From Maritimibacter fusiformis (GTDB lineage Bacteria > Pseudomonadota > Alphaproteobacteria > Rhodobacterales > Rhodobacteraceae): DNA of 64,000 nucleotides. The stretch spans positions 124,001-188,000 of the forward strand of contig NZ_VSIY01000009.1 of assembly GCF_008086115.1 (NCBI RefSeq), given 5' to 3'. The position numbers were made by a program, and so were the translations under genes. Shown in pieces: positions 20,689 through 28,567 of the stretch. Positions within the stretch are counted from its first letter, which is position 1, and each line of letters starts with the position of its first letter. The notes beneath the pieces are model-generated. The model made no database searches. It was not told where the DNA came from and saw only the letters and a list, made by a program, of their open reading frames with translations.

Positions 20689-21708
20689 TCACACCCCCTG
20701 CCCCGCGGTTGTGACATCAAAACCCGGGCGGAAGGTCGTCGCCCGCCCGCGCCCGGCGGTCTTGGAGGCGTAGAGTGCCACGTCGGCGTCGCGCAGCATC
20801 CGTTCGGCTTCGGGCACATCATAAAGGGACGAGGCGACAAGGCCGACCGAGGCCGAGATCGCAACGCTCTGGTCGCGGTAGGGCACCGGCGCTTCGATCC
20901 GGCGGATCAGGCGTTCGGCGATCGCTTCGAGGCGCCCGGGGTCGGTGAAGCCGGCGAAGACCAGCACGAATTCATCGCCGCCGACCCGCGCCGCGATGTC
21001 GCCATCGCGGGTTTCGGCGGCCAGCAGGCGCGCGACCGCCTCCAGCACGACATCGCCCGCCTCGTGGCCAAAGCTGTCGTTGACCGCCTTGAAGCGGTCG
21101 AGGTCGATCCGCATCAGGGTGAATTCCGCCCCGCGCGCGATCAGGCGGGCCAGCGCCCGGTCGAGCGCGCGCCGGTTGGCAAGGCCGGTGAGCGTATCGG
21201 CCAGCGCCGCAGCCTCAGCCTGGGCGCGGGCGCCGTCGAGGCGTTCGTTCAGGCGGCGCGATTCCGCCATCGCCGCCGATTTCGCCTCTACCAGAAAGAG
21301 CATTTCGACGGTCAGGTCGGTGGCGGCGAAGTCCGATCCGGCCAGGCCGAACCGGGCCACCGCATCGACCACGGCGATGCCGAACGACAGGTTGACCAAG
21401 ACGCCGGTATCGGCGCCCAGGCAATAGGCCGCCCCGATCAGGGGGGTGCGCGCCGGGTCGCGCAGGCGCAGGTGAACCTTGCCCGAAGGCGCGGTGCAAA
21501 GCTGGCGCACGGTGCATCCGGCGGCGCTGCGCCGTTGCTCGAACACCTCGGAAAAGGCGCGGCCGGGCAGGGATTGGCCGGCATGGACCTTGGCCAGGGT
21601 CGGGCCGGCGTTCAGGATGGTGCCGTCGGGCGCGACCAGCGCGTGCATCGGCATCATCCGGTTCAGGGCCGCTGGCCCGAGGGTGATGTTGGGCACCGCC
21701 ATGGTCAC
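20689..21708 (-). CDS. Diguanylate cyclase (GGDEF) paired with an H-NOX-like protein
   Basis: A 339-residue protein predicted to make cyclic di-GMP. The N-terminal 130 residues resemble the H-NOX-associated (HNOBA-like) sensor region; a short helix with NERLDGARAQAEAAALADTL links it to the GGDEF domain. The active site reads GGDEF near residue 245, and the inhibitory I-site RDGD stands five residues before it, so product inhibition is likely. The start is GTG at 21708 (or ATG at 21702) and overlaps the upstream H-NOX stop, so the two are translationally coupled. It probably answers to the partner's ligand state. Confidence 0.87.
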   Translation of the reverse strand: MTMAVPNITLGPAALNRMMPMHALVAPDGTILNAGPTLAKVHAGQSLPGRAFSEVFEQRRSAAGCTVRQLCTAPSGKVHLRLRDPARTPLIGAAYCLGADTGVLVNLSFGIAVVDAVARFGLAGSDFAATDLTVEMLFLVEAKSAAMAESRRLNERLDGARAQAEAAALADTLTGLANRRALDRALARLIARGAEFTLMRIDLDRFKAVNDSFGHEAGDVVLEAVARLLAAETRDGDIAARVGGDEFVLVFAGFTDPGRLEAIAERLIRRIEAPVPYRDQSVAISASVGLVASSLYDVPEAERMLRDADVALYASKTAGRGRATTFRPGFDVTTAGQGV

Positions 21709-22295
21709 CCCGACACCCGCTGGGCCAGGGCAAAGCCCCGGTCCTGGCCGAAGGCGCGTTCCAGGAGTTGCAGGCGCAGCGTGGCCGGCGGGTCGCCCGG
21801 CTGGCCCGGCTCGATCAGCACCAGCGCGCCGTAGTCGTCGGCCAGCGCGCGCAGCAGGCCGCGCAGGATATGCACCGCGCCCTCGTGGCTGTGCCGGCAG
21901 ATCACGCGGTAGCCGCCGTCGCCGGTATCCTCGACCTCGATCTCGGGCAGGTCGAGATCGGGCACGGCAAGCCGGGTGCGCCCGTGCAATTCCTCGAGCG
22001 AGAGGATGAAATCCTCGTAATCGACCCCGCCAAAGCGCAACAGTCGCCGCACCCGTTCGGCACTGGGGTCGGCCACCAGGTAGGTGCCGAAATCCTCGAG
22101 CAGATCCTCGGGCCGCTGGCCCAGCCGGTCGGCCGCGAGGTCGACGATGCGCCCGATCAGGCCATCGTCGTAGTGAAACATCGGCTCGAACCCGTCGAAG
22201 CCGGTGTCGAGCACGGTCATCAGCCCGGACCAGATGGCCGGGTCGTAGCTGTTGCGAATGAAATTCTCGAACGACCTGTAAATCAAACCGTGCAT
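21705..22295 (-). CDS. H-NOX-like (heme NO-binding domain) protein with altered YxSxR motif
   Basis: A 196-residue protein of the HNOB/H-NOX family, normally a heme sensor of NO or O2. The start MHGLIYRSFENFI is typical, and the proximal heme ligand His104 sits in LHGRTRLAVPDLDLP, which matches the family LHxxVxxxxPxLxPP pattern. However, the heme-propionate motif Tyr-x-Ser-x-Arg, expected 29, 31 and 33 residues after the His, is Cys133-x-His135-x-His137 here. Heme binding is therefore uncertain or differs. Coupled to the downstream GGDEF cyclase by a 4-base overlap. Confidence 0.82.
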   Translation of the reverse strand: MHGLIYRSFENFIRNSYDPAIWSGLMTVLDTGFDGFEPMFHYDDGLIGRIVDLAADRLGQRPEDLLEDFGTYLVADPSAERVRRLLRFGGVDYEDFILSLEELHGRTRLAVPDLDLPEIEVEDTGDGGYRVICRHSHEGAVHILRGLLRALADDYGALVLIEPGQPGDPPATLRLQLLERAFGQDRGFALAQRVSG

Positions 22296-22348
22296 GCGAA
22301 ATCCCCGGCGTGCCTGACCGATCCTAGGCCCGAAGTGTTACCAAATGA

Positions 22349-23035
22349 CTAAAGAACCAGCCAGTCCGGCAGGTGTCCGATATCGGGCAGGACGACATCG
22401 GCCAGCGGGCCGAGCGTGTCGGCAGAGGCCGGGCCGGTCAGAACCGCGACGGTGCGCATCCCGGCGGCGCGCCCGGCGATCAGGTCATGCCGGCTGTCGC
22501 CGACCATCGCCACACGCGCAGGCTGAAGGCCGGTGGCGCGGGCGAAGGCCAGGCACTGGCCCGGCGCCGGCTTGGCGCCGTGGCCGCTGTCGCAGCCGGA
22601 GATGAAGGCGAACCTGTCCGTCACCCCGACCGTGTCCAGATGCGCGCGCGCCGGGGCCTCGGCATCGTTGGTGGCGACGCCCAGGACCAGCCCGCGCCCG
22701 ATCAGCCCGTCGAGAAGCGGCGCCAGCGGCACCGCCTCGGCCAGCGGCACGGACATCGCCTCGGCGTTCAGCATCGCGACCACCTGCTGCTCGGAGGCAT
22801 CGAGGATCGGGGCAAGCCGGGCGGCCAGCTCGTCGGGCGTGCCGGCGATGGCGGGTGATGTCGGGTGGAAGCGGCGGGACACGAGGTCAAAGCCCATCAC
22901 GGAGGCGATACGGTCCGCGCGGGTCATGTCGCCGCCCGACAGACGGTCGATCAGCGCCCCGGCCCAGGCGGTCCAGGTCGCGTCGAAGTCGAACAGCGTG
23001 CCGTCCTTGTCGAACAGGATCCCGTCAACCCGCAT
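22349..23035 (-). CDS. HAD-family phosphatase (phosphoglycolate phosphatase-like)
   Basis: A 228-residue haloacid-dehalogenase hydrolase. Motif I is GILFDKDGTLFDF with the nucleophile Asp, motif II is VLGVATNDAEA, and motifs III/IV are KPAPGQ and MVGDSRHDLIAGRAAG. The C1-cap arrangement resembles Gph-type phosphoglycolate phosphatases, but the substrate is not fixed by sequence. The ATG at 23035 begins exactly at the HAD fold. It lies one base downstream of the DUF3572 gene, with which it is probably co-transcribed. Confidence 0.88.
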   Translation of the reverse strand: MRVDGILFDKDGTLFDFDATWTAWAGALIDRLSGGDMTRADRIASVMGFDLVSRRFHPTSPAIAGTPDELAARLAPILDASEQQVVAMLNAEAMSVPLAEAVPLAPLLDGLIGRGLVLGVATNDAEAPARAHLDTVGVTDRFAFISGCDSGHGAKPAPGQCLAFARATGLQPARVAMVGDSRHDLIAGRAAGMRTVAVLTGPASADTLGPLADVVLPDIGHLPDWLVL

Positions 23036-23036
23036 C

Positions 23037-23315
23037 TCAGGTCCAATGCACCTGGTCACCGCCGGGCAGCACCTGGCGGGCGCCCATCGGCGTGTCGTAG
23101 TCCAGCCCCGCCTGGTCGCAGAACGCCACCACCCAGGCATCGTTCATGGTCAGGAAATCAAGCACCGCGCCCAAGAACGCCGGGTCGGCGGCACGGCTGC
23201 GCAAATCGTCTTCGGTGGCGCCGGTCGCGCCGAGGAACACAGGCAAAAGCTCGTCGTTGCCAGCCAGCCAGCCCAGCGCGTTGAGCGCAATCGTCTCGGC
23301 GGATTCCTGCTTCAT
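23037..23315 (-). CDS. DUF3572-family small protein
   Basis: A 92-residue acidic, mostly helical protein; the segment TIALNALGWLAGNDELLPVFLG followed by GATEDDLRSRA is, in my recollection, the hallmark of DUF3572, a family found in alphaproteobacteria. Its function is unknown. It is divergent from the pleD-like gene, with 119 bases between them that must hold both promoters, and is followed at once by the HAD phosphatase gene. Confidence 0.82.
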   Translation of the reverse strand: MKQESAETIALNALGWLAGNDELLPVFLGATGATEDDLRSRAADPAFLGAVLDFLTMNDAWVVAFCDQAGLDYDTPMGARQVLPGGDQVHWT

Positions 23316-23434
23316 CCTGCCCTGCCCCTGCCTGTCGGAAACCCTTTGTTAACGATTATCAGGCAAGTCTTACCAAAGCGAATGCAAATCGAAACATCCC
23401 GGGCGAAAACCCGCTGGCTACCGCACAGGGCATC

Positions 23435-24805
23435 ATGGCAGGCCGTATCCTCATCGCAGACGACACCGCCACCGGCCGGATCCGTCTCAAGGTCGATCTG
23501 GGCGAGGCGCGGTATGACACGCTGATCGCGCCCGCACCCGGCGCGGTGGTGGCGATGGCGCGCGAGGCGCGGCCGGACCTGGTGTTGCTCGGGGCGGGCA
23601 GCCTGACGCACTGCGCGGCGCTCAAGTCCGATCCGGCGACGCGCGCGATTCCGGTGATCGTGCTGGAGGGGGCGCCCTGCGCGGCCACCCGGCGCGCGGC
23701 GCTCAGGGCCGGGGCTGACGAGGTGCTGACCAAACCCTATGCCGCCCCGGGGCTTCTGGCGGTCGTGCGCGCGCTTTTGCGCCGCCGCGCGACCCATGAG
23801 GACCTGGCCCGCCGCCATGACAGCGCCGCCGGGCTGGGGTTTGCAGAGCCGCGCCCCGGCTTCCTGCGCCCCGGGCGGGTGACGCTGGTGGCGCCGACGC
23901 CCGCGACCGGGCTGGCCTGGATGCGTGGCCTGCGCGCGGTGCTGGACCATGATGTAACCTGCCGGACCCGTGGCGAAGTGCTGGGCGCGACCAGCGAGGT
24001 AGCACCGGACGCGGTGGTGATCGCGGCTGACCTCGATGCGCCAGGCGCGGGGCTTCGCCTGATCAGCGACCTGCGCTCGCGCGGGGCGACGCGGCGTGCG
24101 GCGATCGTGGTGATCGACACGGCGGACGACCCGGCGACCCTGCCGATGGCGCTCGATATCGGGGCCGACGCGGTGATCGGCGGCAACTTCGATGCCGAGG
24201 AACTGGCGTTGCGGCTGGAGGTGCTGATCGACGAGAAGCGCCGCGCCGATGCGCTTCGTGACGGGCTCGAGGCGCGGCTGAACCTGGCGCTGATCGACCC
24301 GCTGACCGGGCTTTACAACCGCCGCTATGCCGAGACCCAGATGAACCGGATCGCCGAAGAGGCGCGCGCCAGCGGCCAGCCCTTCGCGCTGATGCTGCTC
24401 GACCTCGACCGCTTCAAGCGGGTCAACGATTGCTATGGCCACATGACCGGCGACGCGGTGCTGGCCGAGACCGCGCGCCGGTTGCGCGCCAATGTGCGCG
24501 AGGTCGATCTCCTGGCGCGCTATGGCGGCGAGGAATTCGTGATCGCGATGCCGGCCACCGATCTGGCCTCGGCCCGGATCGCCGCCGACCGGCTGCGGCG
24601 GGTGATCGCCGAACGGCCGTTCCGCACCGGCCAGGGGCATGGCCCGATCCCGGTGACGATGTCGATCGGGGTGCAGGTCTGCGCCGGCCCGGATGGCACC
24701 GGCGAGGCGCTTGGCGCGATGATGCGCGAGGCCGACGCGGCGCTCTATTCCTCGAAGGCCGCCGGGCGCAACCTGGTGACCTTTGCCCAAGGCAAGGCGG
24801 CGTGA
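23435..24805 (+). CDS. pleD: PleD-type diguanylate cyclase with degenerate receiver domain
   Basis: A 456-residue protein with the REC-REC-GGDEF layout of Caulobacter PleD. In the first receiver domain the acidic pair Asp9-Asp10 and Lys100 (LTKPYA) are kept, but the phospho-acceptor position 53, Asp in PleD, is Gly (LVLLGAGS). The second receiver is also degenerate. The cyclase domain is intact: GGEEF near residue 364, with the I-site REVD five residues before it. It should make c-di-GMP but probably not in response to phosphorylation of the first receiver. Confidence 0.88.
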   Translation: MAGRILIADDTATGRIRLKVDLGEARYDTLIAPAPGAVVAMAREARPDLVLLGAGSLTHCAALKSDPATRAIPVIVLEGAPCAATRRAALRAGADEVLTKPYAAPGLLAVVRALLRRRATHEDLARRHDSAAGLGFAEPRPGFLRPGRVTLVAPTPATGLAWMRGLRAVLDHDVTCRTRGEVLGATSEVAPDAVVIAADLDAPGAGLRLISDLRSRGATRRAAIVVIDTADDPATLPMALDIGADAVIGGNFDAEELALRLEVLIDEKRRADALRDGLEARLNLALIDPLTGLYNRRYAETQMNRIAEEARASGQPFALMLLDLDRFKRVNDCYGHMTGDAVLAETARRLRANVREVDLLARYGGEEFVIAMPATDLASARIAADRLRRVIAERPFRTGQGHGPIPVTMSIGVQVCAGPDGTGEALGAMMREADAALYSSKAAGRNLVTFAQGKAA

Positions 24806-24878
24806 GGCATCATCTGTTCGCCTTGCCGGAAACACCGCACCCGCCCGGGCGCAGGTGTCCAACAGAACCCGACCGCGC

Positions 24879-25391
24879 CTAATGCGGCCCCCGTTTGCGG
24901 TCGATGCGCGCCTCGAGCCGGTCGGCGAAGGTGGCGCGTTCATCGGGTGTCATTGCCGCGATTTCCGCCAGCATGATCTCGCGGGCCGCGTCGACACGCG
25001 CGGCCACGCGCGCCCGCTGCCCCTCGAGCACCGCCGCCAGCACGCCCGGGTCATAAGGCTGGGCCCGAAGCGCGGTGAGCATCTGGTCGAACTCGCGCCC
25101 CAGCACCGCGCGGTCCGCCTCAATCGGGGCGTCGCGGTCGCGCAACGCCGTGCCGATCCGCATCCGCGCATCGCGCGGCAGCGCGTCGAGGTAGGGCCCG
25201 AACCCGCTGTCGCGGGTCTGCATCCGGTCCGGCGGCGGGAACCGGCGGGCGTCGCGCCCGTCGCGGAAATGCGCGCCAAGGATGGCACCGATCACCGCAA
25301 GGTTCATCGCCAGCGACAGCGCCAGCAGCACCTTGGGCCAGGTCCGGGGCCGGCGCGCGGCCGTGGTCTTGTCGTCGCTGGTCATCGTCAA
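24879..25391 (-). CDS. Periplasmic heavy-metal-sensor-like protein (CpxP/ZraP-type)
   Basis: A 170-residue protein with one N-terminal membrane anchor (about 18-40) and a periplasmic helical part rich in Arg, Glu and Asp, containing FRDGRDARRFPPPDR and a long helix ending in MTPDERATFADRLEARIDR. This layout fits the Metal_resist family of periplasmic sensors/chaperones. It is the last gene of the ECF sigma operon and overlaps the preceding gene by 4 bases. It probably modulates the sigma/anti-sigma switch or protects envelope proteins; the inducer is unknown. Confidence 0.75.
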   Translation of the reverse strand: MTMTSDDKTTAARRPRTWPKVLLALSLAMNLAVIGAILGAHFRDGRDARRFPPPDRMQTRDSGFGPYLDALPRDARMRIGTALRDRDAPIEADRAVLGREFDQMLTALRAQPYDPGVLAAVLEGQRARVAARVDAAREIMLAEIAAMTPDERATFADRLEARIDRKRGPH

Positions 25392-25786
25392 CCTTCCTCG
25401 TAGAGCGCCGCAAGGCCGCCGTAGCCGGGCACGATGTCTTCCAGATCATAGCGTGTCGCCGTGGTGGCGCTGTCAGGCAGCAGAAGGCCACCGGCCAGCG
25501 AGTTGAGGCTGTCGGGCGCGGAAAAGCCCAGCCAGACCCCGGCCACCGTCGCGGTCGCGAGCCCCGCCAGCGCCGGCCAGCCGCCCAGCCCGGCGAGGAA
25601 GCCCGCGAACGGGCCGCGCCGCCGGGCCGGTGCGCGCGGCCCTTCCCGGCGCGTGATTTCGGCCTCGGCATCGGCCATGATGCGCACCATAAGCGCCTCG
25701 GACGGCACCGGGGCGGCGTCGCGCCCGGCGTCGAACAGCGCGTCAAGTTCGCTATCGGTCAGCCTGTCGTGATCAGTCATCTCCAT
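25388..25786 (-). CDS. Membrane protein, probable anti-sigma partner of the ECF factor
   Basis: A 132-residue protein with a cytoplasmic N-terminus (LTDSELDALFDAGRDAAPVP and a helix EALMVRIMADAEAEIT), a membrane helix near residues 68-88, and a short periplasmic tail. It lacks the His/Cys zinc motif of ZAS anti-sigma factors. Its place directly after the ECF sigma gene, overlapping by 14 bases, and its single-pass layout make it a likely anti-sigma factor, but this rests on context and not on a recognised domain. Confidence 0.65.
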   Translation of the reverse strand: MEMTDHDRLTDSELDALFDAGRDAAPVPSEALMVRIMADAEAEITRREGPRAPARRRGPFAGFLAGLGGWPALAGLATATVAGVWLGFSAPDSLNSLAGGLLLPDSATTATRYDLEDIVPGYGGLAALYEEG

Positions 25787-26360
25787 ATCCCAACTCCTCG
25801 CGCTGGCTGGCCAGTCCCGCCGCCAGCGCCCGTTTTCCCCGTGCGGTCAGGCTTTCGACCGCCTCGACGCTGATCTCCATCGCCACCGCGATCTCGGGGT
25901 TCGTCAGCCCCTCGAGGTGGCGCAGCGTCACCGCCATCCTCTGCCGCTCGGGCAGCGCGTCAAGGGCGGTCTGCAAAGCCTGTGCCCGGTCGGCCCGGAT
26001 CATCCGCGCCTCGGCCCCCGGCGCATCGTCGGCAGGCTCGGGCACGCTGTCGAGGTCGACACCGCGCCGCTTGCGCAGCCGGTCGGTGCACAGGTTGGCG
26101 GTGACGCGGTAAAGCCATGTCGTCACCTGAGCTTCGCCCTGGCGCCAGTCCGGCGCGATCTTCCACAGGCGCAGCATCGCCTCCTGGGTCACGTCCTCGG
26201 CCTCGGCCCGGTCGCCGTGCAGCATGCGCGCGGCAAAGCCCATCACCCGGGGCGTCAACCTGAGCGTCAGCATCGACGCAGCCTGGCGGTCGCCGTTGCC
26301 GAAGGCGACCAGCAGGGCCTCGTCCGAGACATCGCTTAGTGCGTCGAATGCCATATCCAT
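25773..26360 (-). CDS. ECF-type RNA polymerase sigma factor
   Basis: A 195-residue group 4 sigma factor. Region 2 reads RAEAEDVTQEAMLRLWKIAP (about residues 52-71) and continues into WLYRVTANLCTDRLRKRR; region 4 carries ALPERQRMAVTLRHLEGLTN and EAVESLTARGKRAL. It is first in an operon with a membrane partner and a periplasmic sensor-like protein, the usual sigma/anti-sigma arrangement. GGGAACC stands on the coding strand about 30 bases upstream (26388-26394) and could be the -35 of an autoregulated promoter, which would leave little leader; the ATG at 26354 is a possible alternative start. Confidence 0.92.
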   Translation of the reverse strand: MDMAFDALSDVSDEALLVAFGNGDRQAASMLTLRLTPRVMGFAARMLHGDRAEAEDVTQEAMLRLWKIAPDWRQGEAQVTTWLYRVTANLCTDRLRKRRGVDLDSVPEPADDAPGAEARMIRADRAQALQTALDALPERQRMAVTLRHLEGLTNPEIAVAMEISVEAVESLTARGKRALAAGLASQREELGYGDD

Positions 26361-26407
26361 CCTGTCTCGGGCCTATCCCTTCGCGCAGGTTCCCGCAACG
26401 ACGGGTC

Positions 26408-26433
26408 TTGCCGGACGGAGGCCCGCCCGGCAA
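26408..26433 (-). terminator. Possible terminator after the EF-hand gene
   Basis: TTGCCGG (26408-26414) and CCGGCAA (26427-26433) form a 7-bp stem with a 12-base loop. It lies 15 bases past the end of the leftward EF-hand gene and before the sigma gene. There is no clear T tract, so termination efficiency is doubtful. Confidence 0.35.
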
Positions 26434-26447
26434 AGCGCTTTGCGCGA

Positions 26448-27107
26448 TCAGTTGTTGCGGCCACCGAATTTTCCGCCATGCGGACCACCGCGCCAGCCGT
26501 CGCCGCCCTTGCCGCCGTGTCCGCCACGGTCGCCCCAGCCGCCACGGTCGCCCCGGTCGCCCCAGCCACCACGCGACTTGCGATCGCCCATCTCGGCCTT
26601 GGCCACGTCATATTCGGCCTGGCTGATGGCGTTGTCGTCATCGGTGTCGAAGCGGTCGATCATCCGGCCGAAACCATTCGCGGGCTCAAGCTCGGCCATC
26701 GACAACATGCCGTCGCCGTCGGTGTCACGGGCCGCGACCATGCGCTCGGCCATTGTGGTCATCATCGTGACCGGGTCACCGCGCCGCGGCGCGCGATCGC
26801 CCATGCGCTCGGTCATCTGCGAATGCATCGACGCCGCCAATTCGTCGGCACCAAGCGTTCCGCTGCCGTCGAGGTCGATCTCGTTGAACCGGGCCTCGGC
26901 CAGGGCACGCAGATCCTCTTCGGTGATCTGACCGTCGCCATCGGCATCGAGCGCCGCGAAGGTCATCTGCATCCCGCCGCCCGCGCCGAATGCGCCCTGC
27001 ATGCCGGGGCCGCCGCGCCCATGGGCGTTGGCCACACCGGCCAGGGCCATCGTCAAGCCTGCCCCGGCCAACAGCCCGAAGCCCGCGATTCTGAGTGCTC
27101 GTTTCAT
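26448..27107 (-). CDS. Exported EF-hand (calmodulin-like) protein
   Basis: A 219-residue protein with a Sec signal peptide (MKRALRIAGFGLLAGAGL, probable cut after ANA near residue 28) and four EF-hand loops: DADGDGQITEEDL, DLDGSGTLGADEL, DTDGDGMLSMAEL and DTDDDNAISQAEY. The tail is a Gly/Trp/Asp/Arg repeat (GGWGDRGDRGG type). The ATG at 27107 has AGGAGA ten bases upstream. It should bind calcium in the periplasm or outside the cell. It lies directly upstream of the ECF sigma gene on the same strand and may belong to its regulon. Confidence 0.87.
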   Translation of the reverse strand: MKRALRIAGFGLLAGAGLTMALAGVANAHGRGGPGMQGAFGAGGGMQMTFAALDADGDGQITEEDLRALAEARFNEIDLDGSGTLGADELAASMHSQMTERMGDRAPRRGDPVTMMTTMAERMVAARDTDGDGMLSMAELEPANGFGRMIDRFDTDDDNAISQAEYDVAKAEMGDRKSRGGWGDRGDRGGWGDRGGHGGKGGDGWRGGPHGGKFGGRNN

Positions 27108-27304
27108 GGTGATATCTCCTTGAGGTTCAGAGCCTGTCGTTCCGGGGTCTGCCCCGGTGTCGTGCAAGTGATACGGGCCGGGGTTGCGCTTCCGTCGCCG
27201 GATGGGCGAAAAAAAAACGCGACATCCCGACGCACGGACATTACGGAGCATGGGCGGGAACGATCCATGCTGTATGGTAGCGCGCACAGCGAACAGGACT
27301 TGAT

Positions 27305-27829
27305 ATGAAAGACGAGACCGTAATGAACGCCTCGCGAGCGGACATTCTGAGCGATATTGCCGCCGTGCCCCGCGACCCCGACACGCCCGGACCTGAGGGC
27401 GCCTGCGCGACCGGAGCGGGCGAGCGCCCGCTGGGCCAGGCGTGCTGGCGCGGCTGGCGTCGGCGCTGCCCGTGCTGCGGCACCGGGCCGATGATGAAAA
27501 GCTACCTCAAGGTGCGCGACACCTGCACGGTGTGCGAGGCCGAACTGTATCACCAGCGCGCCGACGACGGGCCGGCCTATCTGACGATCCTCGTGGTCGG
27601 ACACCTTATGGCGCCGCTTCTGGGCTGGGCCTTTGTCGCCTTTCGCCCGAACCCGATGGTGCTGGCCTCGATCTTCGCGATCGGGACGGTTGCCCTGTCA
27701 CTCTATCTTCTGCCAAGGTTCAAGGGGCTGATGGTCGGCTTTCAATGGGCCAAGCGGATGCATGGATTCGCTCCCGACGGCGGACCGGATGCCGGGCCGG
27801 GCAACCGGAGAGGACGGGATGCCGCGTAA
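27305..27829 (+). CDS. DUF983-family membrane protein
   Basis: A 174-residue protein with a zinc-ribbon-like pair of Cys motifs (RCPCCGTGPMMKSYL and DTCTVCEAEL, about residues 54-82), followed by two membrane helices (about 92-112 and 118-138), the normal DUF983 layout. Function unknown. The first ATG (27305) is used; a second in-frame ATG lies six codons downstream. It is followed 21 bases later by the NUDIX gene and is probably co-transcribed with it. Confidence 0.85.
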   Translation: MKDETVMNASRADILSDIAAVPRDPDTPGPEGACATGAGERPLGQACWRGWRRRCPCCGTGPMMKSYLKVRDTCTVCEAELYHQRADDGPAYLTILVVGHLMAPLLGWAFVAFRPNPMVLASIFAIGTVALSLYLLPRFKGLMVGFQWAKRMHGFAPDGGPDAGPGNRRGRDAA

Positions 27830-27850
27830 GGGCGGCGGCGAGGTTTCGGC

Positions 27851-28567
27851 GTGACCAAGATCGACAAGACCAAGACCATCCGCGACGCGGCGACCGTGGT
27901 GCTGATCCGCGACGTGGACACCGACAAACCGCGCGTCCTGCTGGGCCAGCGCGGCGCGCGCGCGGCCTTCATGCCGAACATGTATGTTTTTCCAGGTGGC
28001 GCGCTCGATCCCGAGGATCTGCATGTGCCGCTGGCCGAAGCCGGGGCCGAGCCCTGCCGCAGCCGGCTCGACCTGAACGCCCGGCCCGGGATCGGACCCG
28101 GCCTGCTGGCCGCCGCGATCCGCGAGTTGTGGGAGGAAGCGGGCCAGATCCTCGGCGAGCCCGGCACCTGGCCCGGCGCGGTGCCGCCATCCTGGCAGAG
28201 CTTTGCCGACACCGGCCATGTGCCGTCCGCCGACGGGCTGGCCTTCGTGTTTCGCGCCATCACGCCGCCGGGGCGCACCCGCCGCTTCGACGCGCGGTTC
28301 TTCGTGGCCGATGCCGCGCGGCTCAAGACAGACCCGGACGATTTCAGCCATGCCGAGGACGAGTTGGCCAACCTGCAATGGATCGGGCTGGACGAGGTGC
28401 GAGAGTTCGATCTGCCGTTCGTCACCCAGGTGGCGCTGGCCGAGATTGCCGGCCGCCTGCCCGACCTTGCCGCGCCCGACAGCGTGCCGTTCTTCGACAA
28501 TGGCGCCGAAGAGACGCTGTTTCGCAGGCTGGGCGGCGCGCACCCGATGGACGCCGGACAACTCTAG
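27851..28567 (+). CDS. NUDIX hydrolase
   Basis: A 238-residue NUDIX protein. The Nudix helix is seen as AAAIRELWEEAGQIL (about residues 82-96), with the RE and EE pair that bind Mg2+, and the upstream beta strands carry VFPGGALDPED. Length and the VLLGQRGARAAFMPNMYVFP motif resemble the NUDT7/NUDT19 (CoA-type) subgroup, but the substrate is not certain. The start is a GTG at 27851. It converges with the EamA gene, overlapping its end by 4 bases. Confidence 0.87.
   Translation: MTKIDKTKTIRDAATVVLIRDVDTDKPRVLLGQRGARAAFMPNMYVFPGGALDPEDLHVPLAEAGAEPCRSRLDLNARPGIGPGLLAAAIRELWEEAGQILGEPGTWPGAVPPSWQSFADTGHVPSADGLAFVFRAITPPGRTRRFDARFFVADAARLKTDPDDFSHAEDELANLQWIGLDEVREFDLPFVTQVALAEIAGRLPDLAAPDSVPFFDNGAEETLFRRLGGAHPMDAGQL

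Noticed and set aside
23316..23434. CtrA site (TTAA-N7-TTAA) in the pleD/DUF3572 divergent region
   Set aside because: Only one half-site-like GTTAACG is present; the second half is missing.
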